Assembly: GCA_023055355.1 (NCBI GenBank)
Contig: JALJCS010000018.1
Span: 1,116,001-1,180,000 of the forward strand
Direction: 5' to 3'
DNA from: Agelaius tricolor
Taxonomy: Eukaryota > Chordata > Aves > Passeriformes > Icteridae
Length of the DNA stretch: 64,000 nt
Numbering within the stretch: the first letter of the stretch is position 1; each line of letters starts with the position of its first letter. This document shows, piece after piece, positions 12,242-24,620 of this stretch. The translations under genes were made by a program, and so were the position numbers. The notes below the pieces were generated by a model. That model was given only the letters and a program-made list of their open reading frames with translations, made no database searches and had not been told where the DNA came from.

Positions 12242-14685
12242 AAATATTGTGTTAATTGCAAAAAAAAAAAGGCTGGGGAAATAAATATGACAAGTCAAAT
12301 TATGATCTTGGGTGCTCCTTTCAGGGACAGACAACTGAGAAATATAGCCAGAGCAGAAATCTACTTTTAGTTCCAGGTTCAGTCTATACAAATTTAGGCA
12401 CATGATATTTTTTTCTATATAAAAGCTGTCCCAGGTGAGTGTTCATGGATGATATATCTAGAAAAAGAAACAAAAAGGAAAAACCACCAAAAAAGCCTTG
12501 CTCTCTGTTCCAAAAAGCTGTCATGTTTCTTAATTCTATCCATTTAAATTTATTGCTGCTGAAATTCCCAAGGTCTGCCAAAATGTAAGAGAAGTTGCAA
12601 TATAGATGAGTGTTACCAGCAGAGAGGAGGGTTCAGAGAGGAGTGGGGAAAGGAATAGTGAAAAGGACAGATCCATCATTTTCAGTGGTTACAGCAGTTG
12701 TGGGGAAGCATCTTTGTGAATTACCAGTAGTAAAAAGAAAAGCAGAAAACAAAGCAAGAAAATCCCTGTCCCAGAAGAACAGATCAGGTGAGTGCTCTGT
12801 TATTTGTTGTAGCAATTTTCTGAAATTGGAAGCATTTGGGGTGCTGCAAAGCACTGGAAAAGGAGTTTTGGTCCAGAAAATCCTACCATTTATCCTGCCA
12901 AGGTGCACCCAAAAGGAATCTGAGGAGGGGAAGGCAGTGGCAAAGGAAGGCAGGTCAGGTGCAGACACCTGTCCCAGGGCCACCACAGTGCCAGGCTGGC
13001 TGAACCTGGGAGTTTTCTCCATGGTTTCTATTCCTCCTGACTGGAATCAGCCAAATGGTTCAAAGATAACAGAAGAAATACAAAAGGACTGAAGATACTT
13101 TGAAATAGTTGATAGTTTTCAAGAACAGAGCACTTTTGCAAATCTGAAGCTTTCATTTATCAAAAATTCCAGTGAAAAAAAACCAAAATATTTTAAAACA
13201 TTCTTATAAGATTTGAAGTACCTTAACCCTATTAATATTTTTTTTTAATCCCAGATTTTTTTAGAGTAGGAAAATTTGCCAAATGGACATTTTAGATGTA
13301 TTTAAAGACCAGTGATTTTTGGAAGAGTTACATTAGAAACATCCACCAGCTCTGCTCTACACTAAGAATTCATGTTACATAAAAAGCCAGATATAGACAA
13401 ATAACCCAGAGAAGCCCACTCTGCAGAGCTGAGCCCAAATGACCCTTAAATGTACAAATACACATTTTATTAAATGTACACTGAGAGCAGTGAGTGCCTC
13501 CACTCTCTCACTCTGTAGCTGCATTTGCACAGAGCTCAGTGAGAGCTCTGTGAAGGGCTCATTTCTGGATGCTGCAGTTCCAGGAAGAAAGGGGCATCCA
13601 AGCAGGTGAGGGAGCAGCAGCACAAGCAGAGGCCCCAGCCGAGCCTGGGCTGAGGACACAGCATCCATTTCCAGGAAAGCCACCCTGGCAGGAAATGGAG
13701 GGGTGGGAGCAGCTCTTGTAGAGAGCTCAGACACTCTAAGGCAGATGCATCTGTATTTTTCCATTGTATGGAAAGTTTTGCCCATATTTACTGCTCAGGG
13801 ACTGTTTTTCTCCCTGCTGTTGTCCTGCCAGCAATGAGCACTGGGGGCTGGAGCTCTGCAGTCCATTGGCACAGCAGAGAGGACTTTGAGGCCTGACCTC
13901 TCTGCACTTGTGAGCTTTGGCTCTGCTCAGTCCCCAGTCATCCACAATCAGCATTCCCAGGGCATGGCTGGCTGGGAATGCTGCAGCACACTGGGCTGCT
14001 CCTGCTTCCCTCAGCCCATTGGGAAAGGAGGAAGCCCCAAATGCTCCTCAAGCACTACAAACCTCAGCACCACGCAGAGCACAAGGGCACTGAGCGTTTG
14101 CTGGGGATCAGGTAATCCCTCTGCCAGAGGAAAAAGGAGAGCCTGGCTCCAGGAGGGATTTCCAGGCAGCTGCCTCCCCATCTAAGCACCAATGCCATGC
14201 TGGTCCCCACAAGAGCTGCAGGATGGGCACCAAAAGAAGTCTGAGCTGCTCTGAGCTCAGGCACCAAAGTCTTTTTCCAGTTGTTATTCTGGGAATTTAA
14301 AAGTTGATTTGCCTTAGCTGCAAACATAGGAGGTATTTCTTACACAAGTGTAAGAAAAATGCAGAAATGAATACAAGTGTCAGGAAGGGGCCAGGCTGCA
14401 AGGGTGGTGGTCCCTTGTGGTCCTCAGATGTGTGAATCAGTGCAAATCAGAAAGGCATCATAGCACTAAAACAAAAAGTCATTAATAAAAGTGACAGTAA
14501 AAACTCCAAGACAAGGAAAGTTACCCAAGAGCAAAACTTTAATTACACTTGGGAACAGCCTCCCCCAGGAGAGAGGCACAGTCCTACTCCTGGAAGTGCT
14601 TTATAGGCAGACTCATTAATATTCTTGGGAAGGTCAGGTAAAGAAACACATCTCTGGCTGCTGTGTCCAGCTGTGAATCCTCAGC
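12242..14685. other. Unique sequence, no gene recognised
   Basis: A 160-codon open frame (12610-13092, plus) and a 136-codon frame (13375-13785, minus) were inspected and match nothing I know. AT-rich from 13.1 to 13.4 kb. Confidence 0.55.
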
Positions 14686-14689
14686 ACAG

Positions 14690-14835
14690 CAGGGACAGGA
14701 GCTCCTGGAGCTGAGCAAGGGCCTGGAGCATCTCAGTGCCCAGGAAAGGCTGAGGGAGCTGGGGCTGCTCAGCTGGAGAGGAGATGCTGAGGGCACCCTG
14801 AGGAGCAGAGCCTGGCCCTGCCCAGAGCCCTCCCT
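14690..14835 (+). mobile_element. CR1 LINE fragment, end of reverse transcriptase ORF
   Basis: The sense strand translates through KGLEHLSAQERLRELGLLS followed by a short Arg/Leu-rich stretch. This matches the C-terminal region typical of CR1 ORF2 (KGLEHLSYEERLRELGLFS). The match decays after about 14835. It is a dead internal fragment without its usual 3' tail. Confidence 0.72.
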
Positions 14836-17800
14836 GCAGACAGGGACACCCTGAGCTGAGGCCCCTCTCACCCGGCTCTGCCTGGCCCAGGCTGACTCTG
14901 CAGGGTGCAGCTGAGATCCTGGTGGCACCTCTGGAAAAGCAGATTTAAGAAAGGGCAAAGCCACCACACAGGCAGAGAAGAACGGAAAAAAAGATTGCCT
15001 GTTTTAATGAGCAATAAATTAATTTTACCTAAGTTGAGCCTGTTCTGCCCATGACAGGGATTGCTCAGGGACTGCCTGTTGAGCAACCCCAGCCTCTCCT
15101 GACAGAGAACTTCTGTACCCAAACCTGACACCCACTCATAGTCAATCAGCTTCCTCAGCAATGATGAGTGAGAACATCTTCCTTTTAGTCCAAACATCCT
15201 TCACAGCCTCTTGGAGAAATGGCAAACTCACCAACAAAAGCCCTTCAGCAGTCCTCCTGAATTATAAGCTGCTGAAATCTTTTATTTATGATAATAAGAT
15301 GACTTGAAAACACTTCCATATATTAAAAAACCTATTAATGCTTTTCTTGTCTGACAGATTTGCAAATGTAGTTCTGCTTTGTGCCTTTGGCAGCAGTGCT
15401 CAATGGCCAAGCATTTTCAGAAAATTGAAAGCTTTCTTGACCTTTCCTGCAGCAAAAAGTCACCGACTTCCCCTGCTGTGTATTTGCATAGGGAGTGCTC
15501 TTAAGCCAGCAGCAGTCAAAGGAGACTTCAGTAGTTATGTCCAGGACTGTATCCTCAACTAGAGGTGACTCCTACAGGAGTTCCTCCAGCCAAGTGCTTT
15601 AGAACCTGGAGATTCAAATTTTATGAATTTTGCCCCTTTTTCGTATTCCTTATCCTTTCATTACTAAATTCAAAGTTGTCACCTTTACATGGAATTGATC
15701 AGACCGTGGTGTGGCCAGAAGAGGTTTTGGGTTATTCAGAGGTGGATGATGAAATGTCACAACCATCAGCCTCCTGCCACTGACCTCTGAGTAAATCCTG
15801 GCTGTGCATGATGCTTCTCCCACACCTTGCAGTGCTGCAAGGACTGAAATACAACCTTGAGCTGGATTAGTCTGCCCACTAACCTCCCTTACCTGAGTGG
15901 TCCCCTCTTGGCTTTCTCACCCTTGTAAAGCCAAGCTGTGGAGCATTATTTGCTGCAGCTTTTGTCATTTATGAACAGCTATTTGTATGTTTTGTTCATT
16001 ATTAGAACCTGACTCATGTGCTAGGCCAGTCACTTCTAATCATCCCTGTCCTAAACACTCAGCTTTGAAAGAAGAGCCCAGCCCTGGGTGAAGCATTCTC
16101 TGGTGAACAGAGCCATAAATCAGCCTGGCTGAGCTCTCCCAGCAGCTGGGCAGGCAGAACTTTCCGAGCTGGAAATGCTCCCCCACCTTCCTGCAGGCTC
16201 TCAGGCTTTTGATAAACATGAGCAATTAGCACCTTTGCAGACATCATTTTCCTTCCCCACTGATGGAATATTGGATACACAGAAGGAAAATGGGCCTTGG
16301 AGGGAGGCTCCAGGAAGGTGGGCAGGATGGTGGATGGGATGGGATGGGGAACACTGCTCCAGCTCACCCACGGAGGGCTGTGCTCACACATCCTCTCTCT
16401 CAGCCACATCTCCCTGCCCATGCACTGACAGCAGCTCTGACAAGCCCATTTCTGTCTGATGGGAAGAAAAACAAACATTGCAGTGGATAATCAAACAAAT
16501 GTGGGCTCTTCAGTTCTTGGATGGGAACTCCAGCTAATGTCATAAAACATGGGAAGAATGCTCTGTAATTAATTCCTCCTCTGGAAATATTTGACTAGGT
16601 TTGGGATGTCCTACAGGAACAACACTGAAGTCAGCAGCAGCAGTAAAGGTTGCATGAGGCTGGAAACTGCGGGATTTTCCTCAAAGTAAGTACCTGGAAG
16701 AAGTTGCTGAGATGCTGTAGGGTTGAGCAGGGGAATTTAGTGAGGGATTATTAACACACCCAAGCAAACCTGCATTTCCTCCTGCTTACATCCCTGCAGC
16801 CACCTGGGGAAAGCTGTACCTGCAAAGAGGAGACATCTTTCCAATGCAGGGTCCAGCTTTCCTGCTGCCTTCCCATCTAATCTGTTTCCAGCCACGACAG
16901 TAGCTGAGCTGTTGCCAAGAAAAGCACATGGTGGTGGAAGTGATGCTGTGATGGCTTTGCAGCCTGGAGCACAGAGCTCTGGGGTGTGACTGCAGGAGTC
17001 ACAACAGCAGCAGGCAGGCCTGGGCACCTCCCGAGAGCAGGATGGACAGCAGCAGTGTTAATTCAACCAGCCACCACCAGAAATGCTGACAAGAAGAGAA
17101 AGAAGTCATGAATCCTAATGGGGCATAGATATTCAGGAAGCTGAGCCTAAGAAAGCTCTCTGACTGTTCCATTCTGGATCCCAGCAGGATCTGAGGGATG
17201 TTCCAGAAGCATGGGAGCACATACAGCCATATTTTGAAATTTCCACACCACCACAGCTGCATCTCATGAAGGTTCTGTCTTTATTCTGGACTGTGAGCTT
17301 CCCTTCTCCCCAGCCTACATCATTACACAATTCCTCTGTTCACCACTAATTCCCTTCCTCTCCAGGTGATGAGAAATGGGCATTCCTCATCCTTTGCCTT
17401 TAATCCTCTTCCAGAATGTGGACCCCACCTCCCAGCACGTCAGAGGCTCAGCCACCAGCGCTGTTTGCCCAGGGCAGGTTGCTGAGGTCCCTCATGGCTG
17501 GCAGTGCCAGGGCCCGGGGTCGGGGTGGCAGCCACACCCCACTGATGTCAAACCCCACCCTGCTGTATGTGGGATGCATTAACTGATTTGGTAATTGGGT
17601 TTGTGGGGCCAGGTTTTGGTAGCAGGGGGAGCTCCAGGGGTGGTTCCTGTGAGAAGCTGCTGGAAGCTTTCCCCATCTCCAGTAGAACCAATTCCAGCTG
17701 GCTGCAGGATGGACCTGCTGGGGATCAGGGCTGGGACAGTCAGGAATGATGGGAACACCTTGGGGATAATATGTTTGAATCCACATTTCTAGACCAGGGC

Positions 17801-18634
17801 TGGATTACCAGGAGGGCATCAGGGTGTACAATGCTGTAGATTGCTATGCCTTCCCTCCTCTTCCTCCTGAGCCTGCCTCCCAGGCGAGCCATGCAAAGCC
17901 CTGAGCTCCTGCAGCACAGCAGAGCCTGGGAGAACACACCCATGCAGAGAAAGGGTTAAAAAGGACAATAAAACACAGCAGGTGCAAGCACACAAGAAAG
18001 AAATAAAGCAAAATTCCCTCCTTATGGGAGCAATAGAAATGATTGAGAGCGTGGACTCTGTAATCTGCAGAAAGTGGGGCGACACTGTTGAGTCAAATTA
18101 AATGCACAGAGTGGAAAAATCCGAGCTCAGCAATCCGTGTGTGTGGAGTGGCTGTGGGTAATTTACTGCCAGGGCTGGAGTCTGCCTTCCAAGGATTCAG
18201 GGCACAATGAACGGGGGGGAATCATTTCCCTGCAATGTATGAACATGTCTGGAACCGTGCTGAGGAGTGAGGAACAGGACAGGAAAGGTTTTGCACTCCC
18301 CAGTGCCTCAGCTCCTGGTTAAGAGCTGTCTCCACCCTGTCACTCCTGCATTTGCTGATCAGGAGACAGGGAAAGAGGTACCAGGGTGAATCCTTGGAAG
18401 GCAGGTGTTTGCTCAGGCCAGGGAAGGGCTGGGAGGCAAGGAAGGCCCTGAAGGGATGTGCCCTCCCTGGAGCCACCGAGCTCCCGAGTTCCTGTGGCCA
18501 GAGTGGGCCAGAGCCCAGCATTCCTCCCTCAGCCCTTCCCCAGGGCCTCAGGCAGCCTCAAGGACTGTCACACAAACCATGGTGACAAATCCGGGCTCTG
18601 AAAATCCACCAGGAACACCAGGACATGGGGCAGT
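14836..18634. other. Unique sequence, no gene recognised
   Basis: Single-copy-looking DNA of moderate GC. It has a short GATGG-rich run near 16325-16350 (TGGATGGGATGGGATGGGGA) but no array. Overlapping short open frames near 17.4-17.8 kb are unrecognised. Confidence 0.55.
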
Positions 18635-20158
18635 GGGATACAGGGATGGGATACAGGGATGGGATACAGGGATGGGATACAGGGATGGATACAGGGATGG
18701 GATACAGGGATGGGATACAGGGATGGGATACAGGGATGGATACAGGGATGGGATACAGGGATGGGATACAGGGATGGGATACAGGGATGGATACAGGGAT
18801 GGGATACAGGGATGGGATATAGGGATGGGATACAGGGATGGGATACAGGGATGGGATACAGGGATGAGATATAGGGGTGGATACAGGGATGGATACAGGG
18901 ATGGGATATAGGGATGGATACAGGGATGGGATATAGGGATGGATACAGGGATGGATACAGGGATGGGATACAGAGATGGGATATAGGGATGGGATACAGA
19001 GATGGGATACAGGGATGGGATACAGGGATGGGATACAGGGATGGGATATAGGGATGGATACAGGGATGGATACAGGGATGGGATATAGGGATGGATACAG
19101 GGATGGGATACAGGGATGGGATATAGGGATGGATACAGGGATGGGATATAGGGATGGGATATAGGGATGGGATACAGGGATGGGATATAGGGATGGGATA
19201 CAGGGATGGGATACAGGGATGGGATATAGGGATGGGATACAGGGATGGGATATAGGGATGGGATACAGGGATGGGATACAGGGATGGGATATAGGGATGG
19301 GATACAGGGATGGGATACAGGGATGGATACAGGGATGGGATACAGGGATGGGATACAGGGATGGGATATAGGGATGGGATACAGGGATGGGATACAGGGA
19401 TGGGATATAGGGATGGGATACAGGGATGGGATACAGGGATGGGATATAGGGATGGGATACAGGGATGGGATACAGGGATGGGATATAGGGATGGGATACA
19501 GGGATGGGATATAGGGATGGATACAGGGATGGGATACAGGGATGGGATATAGGGATGGATACAGGGATGGGATACAGGGATGGGATATAGGGATGGATAC
19601 AGGGATGGGATATAGGGATGGGATACAGGGATGGGATATAGGGATGGGATATAGGGATGGGATACAGGGATGGGATACAGGGATGGATACAGGGATGGGA
19701 TATAGGGATGGGATACAGGGATGGGATATAGGGATGGATACAGGGATGGATACAGGGATGGGATACAGGGATGGGATATAGGGATGGATACAGGGATGGA
19801 TACAGGGATGGATACAGGGATGGGATATAGGGATGGGATACAGGGATGGGATATAGGGATGGGATATAGGGATGGATACAGGGATGGATACAGGGATGGG
19901 ATATAGGGATGGATACAGGGATGGGATATAGGGATGGGATACAGGGATGGGATATAGGGATGGATACAGGGATGGATACAGGGATGGGATACAGGGATGG
20001 ATACAGGGATGGGATACAGGAATGGGACACAGGAATTGGATACAGGGTTGGGATGTAGGGATGGATACAGGGATGGGATACAGGGATGTATACAGGGTTG
20101 GGATGCAGGGCTGGGATGCAGGGATGGGATGCAGGGATGGGATGCAGGGCAGGATACA
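18635..20158. repeat. 13/12-bp G-rich minisatellite, about 118 units, G-quadruplex type
   Basis: A 1.5-kb tandem array of GGGATACAGGGAT (13 bp). A 12-bp variant lacks one G, and a C-to-T variant reads GGGATATAGGGAT. Higher-order patterns are visible: three 13-bp units plus one 12-bp unit near the left end, and a 39-bp trimer (TAC, TAC, TAT) around 19180-19510. The right edge (about 20030-20158) is more diverged, with ATGCAGG units; the left edge starts abruptly. On the plus strand two adjacent 13-bp units give four GGG tracts with loops of 2, 5 and 2 bases, meeting the usual G-quadruplex rule. The minus strand is stop-free in all frames, giving spurious open frames of 538-622 codons. The copy number is estimated from length. 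Confidence 0.98.
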
Positions 20159-23100
20159 TGCCAAGTCCTGCTGCCCACCAGCCCACCATGGTTCAGGACA
20201 GGGTAAGGTAAGTGCAGCTTCTCTGCTGGCTGCCTGGAAGAACTCAAGATTAGAAAATTCCCTCCCTCACACTGCTGTAAGGATGGGGTGAGCCCAGCAG
20301 CAGCAGCGCTGCCCTTACCAGGAGTCTCAGCCAAAGCCCCTGGTGCAGATAATCCAAGCAGACAGGTTGGTGTTAGAGCCCAGCACGCTTTTTGGAGGAG
20401 CCCTTCTCCTCTGCAGTGATTTTCCCTGCCACCCATCAGGCTGGACTTTGCTGTCAGTGTTGGATTTCAGCTCAGAGGTTTGCACTGCAGCTGCTGGCCA
20501 GGTTCAGCTCCATGTGATCAGCTCTGGGAACTTTTCAGGGTGAAACACAAAACTGGGTCATTTTGGTGCATTACCAGCAATGCTCTGGCACGACTCCTTG
20601 GTGTTCATTAATACCAGGCTAGTTTCTAGTGCCCCAGAGTGATTTATTTTGTCTAATGGATCAATGCAAAGCAAGAATCACAGTTTGTCTCCTTTCTGTA
20701 ACACACACAAAATCCAGATCACAAAACTCCACTGAAGAGGCTTCGTTCCTTTGTTGCTTCACTGGTGTCAAATGCAAATTGCACCAAAGCCATAGAGTCC
20801 TAGGGGGTGGGAGGGCAAGGCTGAGCCACAGAGGTTTCTAAGTCCTTCTGGAACAGAGGGGCTGCCTTTGGATTGAATTCCCCTGCAATGAGCACATCTC
20901 CTCTGCCTCGGTGCTGCACCCAGGCTGCAGGGAGCAGGGGATCTGCTGCTGTGGGAGGAGGGACTGTGCCACAGCCAGAGTTTCCAATTCCTCCAGTTCC
21001 CAGTCTTTCTTACACGTCCCTCCATGTGATCAATTATCACCATTTGCACAGAGATCAGCAGGCCTGCCTTCCCCTGCAGAGCTCATGACTGGATGTGGTT
21101 ACCTGCCAGCAGCAATCCACAGTGCTGAGATGAGCAGTAAATATTCCCTGGCTCCCTTCCAGCACCCAAACATTAAATTGTACTCTAGTAATCACACAGA
21201 AGTTAATTAGGTATCTCAACAGGCTGGGATTATTTATTCCATCATTTCATGGCCTGACAGTTCTCACAGGACATTTGTTTGATGCTCCTTACTGCAATCT
21301 ATGGGCTTTTGACAGCAAGATGCTCTGCTGCTGCCAGGGGAGCAGGGCAGAGCAAGGTGGGCATTTGGGGGGCTTTAGCCTCCAAAAACACCCCCTGATC
21401 AGGGGCTGGGTCTCCAAAATCCCAGCCTGGTCCCAATGCTCCCCACTCATGCAGCCAGGACATGGAATGTTTATGTCAATGAAAGGAAGCTGGAAAAAAA
21501 TTTCTGAAAGAGAAACACAAACCTAGTGCCCTCCATGATATCTGTCTAATAAAACTATCTGGAGGGAAAATTCAAATGGAATTGTTCCTGTTTTTCTATA
21601 ACAAGAAATCACATTGTAACCAATGCAGTATCTGATTTCTTTCTCTGTCAGAGATACTAAAAAAACCCATCAAACTGAGCACAGCAAGCCTTCACTGACA
21701 AGTTTACAAAGCTCAGAAATGTCTTTTAAGGGTGTAATTTTGTTTAGGAAAACAGAGCTTCAAAATCCATACCTACAGAAAGCTAACACAGGAGAATTCT
21801 GCTGGCTGGCCTGCACTCAGACACAGCCATTCAGGAAAGGAAAAACACTGTAAAGAATTATTAGTAAAAGAATTTACAGGGATTTGGAAAATCTGAATAT
21901 ATACAAAACCATTTCTCCAGACAGGACCTTCATCTTCTCAGAAAGCAGCAGCACTTTTGTCCCCTGTGGCTCCCCAAGAGCCCTTTCCCTACTCCTGGGT
22001 GTAGGAGACAGGGGGATCTCATGGAGGCAGAGCCCTGTGTTCTCATGGACAAAAGTTCAGCAGAGTAAGGCATCAGTTATTGCACATGTGATTTGTGTGT
22101 TAACATACAGTGCTCTGTAAGCTGCACTGCACACAGGCTAAATTCCACATTCCCACATGGATAAACCCATCCCATGACAAAGGGTGACAATGACTGGCAC
22201 TGGGAATCACACACACTTTATCAGATACAAGAAGAGCTGAGCATCCAGGCACTGGGGGACTCCACAGCTCCCAAAGTCTGTCAGAGGATGCCCCTGCAGC
22301 CCTCAGCATCAATTAGGATGTGATTAATGACTCGTTTGGGCCGTGAAAGGAGCACAGTGGGAGGAGGCCGTGACCCCAGCCCTAATGGAGAGCTGTGGCT
22401 GTCCTGCAGGGTGAGGCGTGGGGCTGGTGGCAGCCAAGGACTGACACCAGGATGAACAGTGTTTGCTTGGACAAGAGCTCTTTGTTGGCCAGTCCATTGA
22501 GGGGTTGGATTTCAGGCCTGAAGAGGTGTCTGGTTACCCTCCCACTCGGAGATAAGGTACCTGAATGCCTTGTGCAAACACGGTGGGGCCACAGGGAGAA
22601 CAACACTTTGTGGAAAAAGGCTCTTGGTTGCACACTGTCAAAGGGAGAATGTTCTGAGGAAAAACCAAACAATTCCCCCTGACTTTTGTTAGCACTGATG
22701 GAAAGTGGCAAGGTATAAAAAGGAGCTTTATGGCTTGCCAGAGCGTGGCTGGGAGGGAACAGATGGCAAATTCATCTCCAGCGAGCTTGGCACTTCCAAC
22801 AAAAGAAACAATATGTGTTTGGCTGCCCTAATTTCTCCCCCAGGTATCCCGGCAGGTGACTGGGATGTCTGATGACAAGAATGACTTGACTTGTGCTCCC
22901 CAAGAGCACATGTTGCTTCTTGCTGTGGCCTTGCCATTGTTTTGCCCAATCTTCCACTCTTCTGCAGCACTCGGGGAGGTGTCTCCAGATCCAGGGGACA
23001 ACAGCAGACCTGGATGGCACCACCCGAATCCACCACTCACAGGGACTCCTGTTCCACGTGGAGATTCATTCCAGTAGCCCTCATTTCAGTCTGCAAACAT

Positions 23101-23790
23101 CTATTTCCCAGCACTGGAGCTGAACACAGCACATCCCAAGGATGCTTTGCTGAATGCAACTGGCTGTAAAAATTCCAAGATTAGATTGAGGGATCCAAAA
23201 CTGAGTTGGCTACGCCAGCATGTTTTCACATTTAATGTTATTTCCCAGGCACAACCTTGATTTCCAGCTTTATATTTTCCTACACAAGGGATAAGCTCTC
23301 CACTTTCCCACAAAGAGAGTTTGGGGGCTGCACCAGGGTCACTTTCACAGGGAAGGGAGGGTGAGGGAAGGGGAGAGATCCTTCTCATCTGATGCAGCAT
23401 GTGCAGGGCTCGTGTAACAGAGCTGAAGGAGAGGGCCATGGCTGAGTCAAACACCAAATTGTATTTCTGGGTAAAATGCATCTTTCCTCAGCCCTCATGC
23501 TAAGGTGGACATTGGTGCAGTCTGGCACATACCAAGATCCTTAAAATTTGCAAACAAAAACCAAAAAAGGAGCAGTAGATCACCAATGCCTGCAATATTC
23601 TCAGGGTGGGCAGTGTGGATCCATCAGGACTCTCCTGCACTTTTGATATTCTCCTGCCATTGCTTTTCTTTGCAACAACAGCAGAGCAAATTAAGAACCA
23701 ACTCTAAAAGGCACTGGAGGCTGCTGCCTCACCAGGAACAGAGGAGGGGAGTACACATGAGCTCTGCAAGATTATCTTGAAAACCCCACA
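20159..23790. other. Unique sequence, no gene recognised
   Basis: Non-repetitive DNA. A TATA-like element, GTATAAAAAGG, lies at 22713-22723, but no supporting promoter context or downstream exon could be identified. Open frames are short. Confidence 0.55.
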
Positions 23791-23794
23791 CTAC

Positions 23795-24620
23795 AGCTCT
23801 CCAAGGAGTCCAATTCTAACTAAAACTTGTTGGGCCTCACAAATTATTCTCTACCATACATTAATGATGAGGCCAGAGCATTAAGCTGAAGTAAAAATCA
23901 TTGATGATAAAAATTATTCACTAGAAAATTTCTAGAGAAATAGTATTAATAGATCAAATTCAAGTGACATTTTAAAGAAGCTGATTTTTGTTTGTATTAG
24001 TGATGCATGAGGAGAAACTATAATGGGTTAACGTAGGATTTTATCCATAAGTTGTTATATTAGGAAATACAATGTTATATTCCCCACAGAGCAAAAAGTT
24101 GTTTTGTCTTATTAGTAAATATTGACTAAAAAACACCGATTAAATGAGTGTTCCCATGCTGCTGACTCAACCACATCCGTGTTTGTTCCCTTAAGAGAGC
24201 ATTACACACGCTGAACATACATCCAGAGGAATCAATCATTAGACATATGGTTAGGATATTATCTTTTCCTAACCAAAAGTCCAGGCTTTCAGGGAGAAAC
24301 CAAGAGCCAAGACAAGTTGTTAGACTTGGTTATCTCTCCAAAGCACAGCAGAACAAGTCACACCCCAGCCTTTGCCATATTCACATATTTTAAGGAATTT
24401 CTAAAGAGAATCATAGAATTCTTTTTACTTCTCATCCCATTATTTTATGCTGTGGCTATCTATAAGGAAATTAAATAGTCTTGCAAATAAAAACACAACC
24501 CTGAATCCGCATGACTTTAGGCAAATAATCTCCAGCCTGGTTTTAAAGATCCTTGATGAAGGTGCAGAGCTTTAGAATAGGCTTTTATGTTTCCCTGCCA
24601 CCACTTTCAAGGGAGTTGAA
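23795..24620. other. AT-rich block, possible conserved non-coding DNA
   Basis: About 800 bases with essentially no open frame, rich in ATTA/TAAT cores (for example CATTAATGATGAGG near 23861 and AATCATTGATGATAAAAATT near 23896). Repeat-free, AT-rich and homeodomain-motif-rich sequence of this kind is often conserved among amniotes. Conservation cannot be seen from one sequence, so this is a candidate only. Confidence 0.25.

Noticed and set aside
18548..20436. Minus-strand open frames of 538, 543 and 622 codons
   Set aside because: All three frames of the same strand are open because the 13-bp unit has no stop triplet on that strand. The peptides are pure repeat with no unique domain.
22713..22723. 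TATA-like GTATAAAAAGG as a promoter
   Set aside because: Such strings are common by chance in AT-rich DNA. No exon, CpG island or conserved start region follows.
24412..24425. AATCATAGAATTC resembling a CR1 terminal octamer
   Set aside because: Only about 14 bases match and neighbouring sequence shows no CR1 tail.
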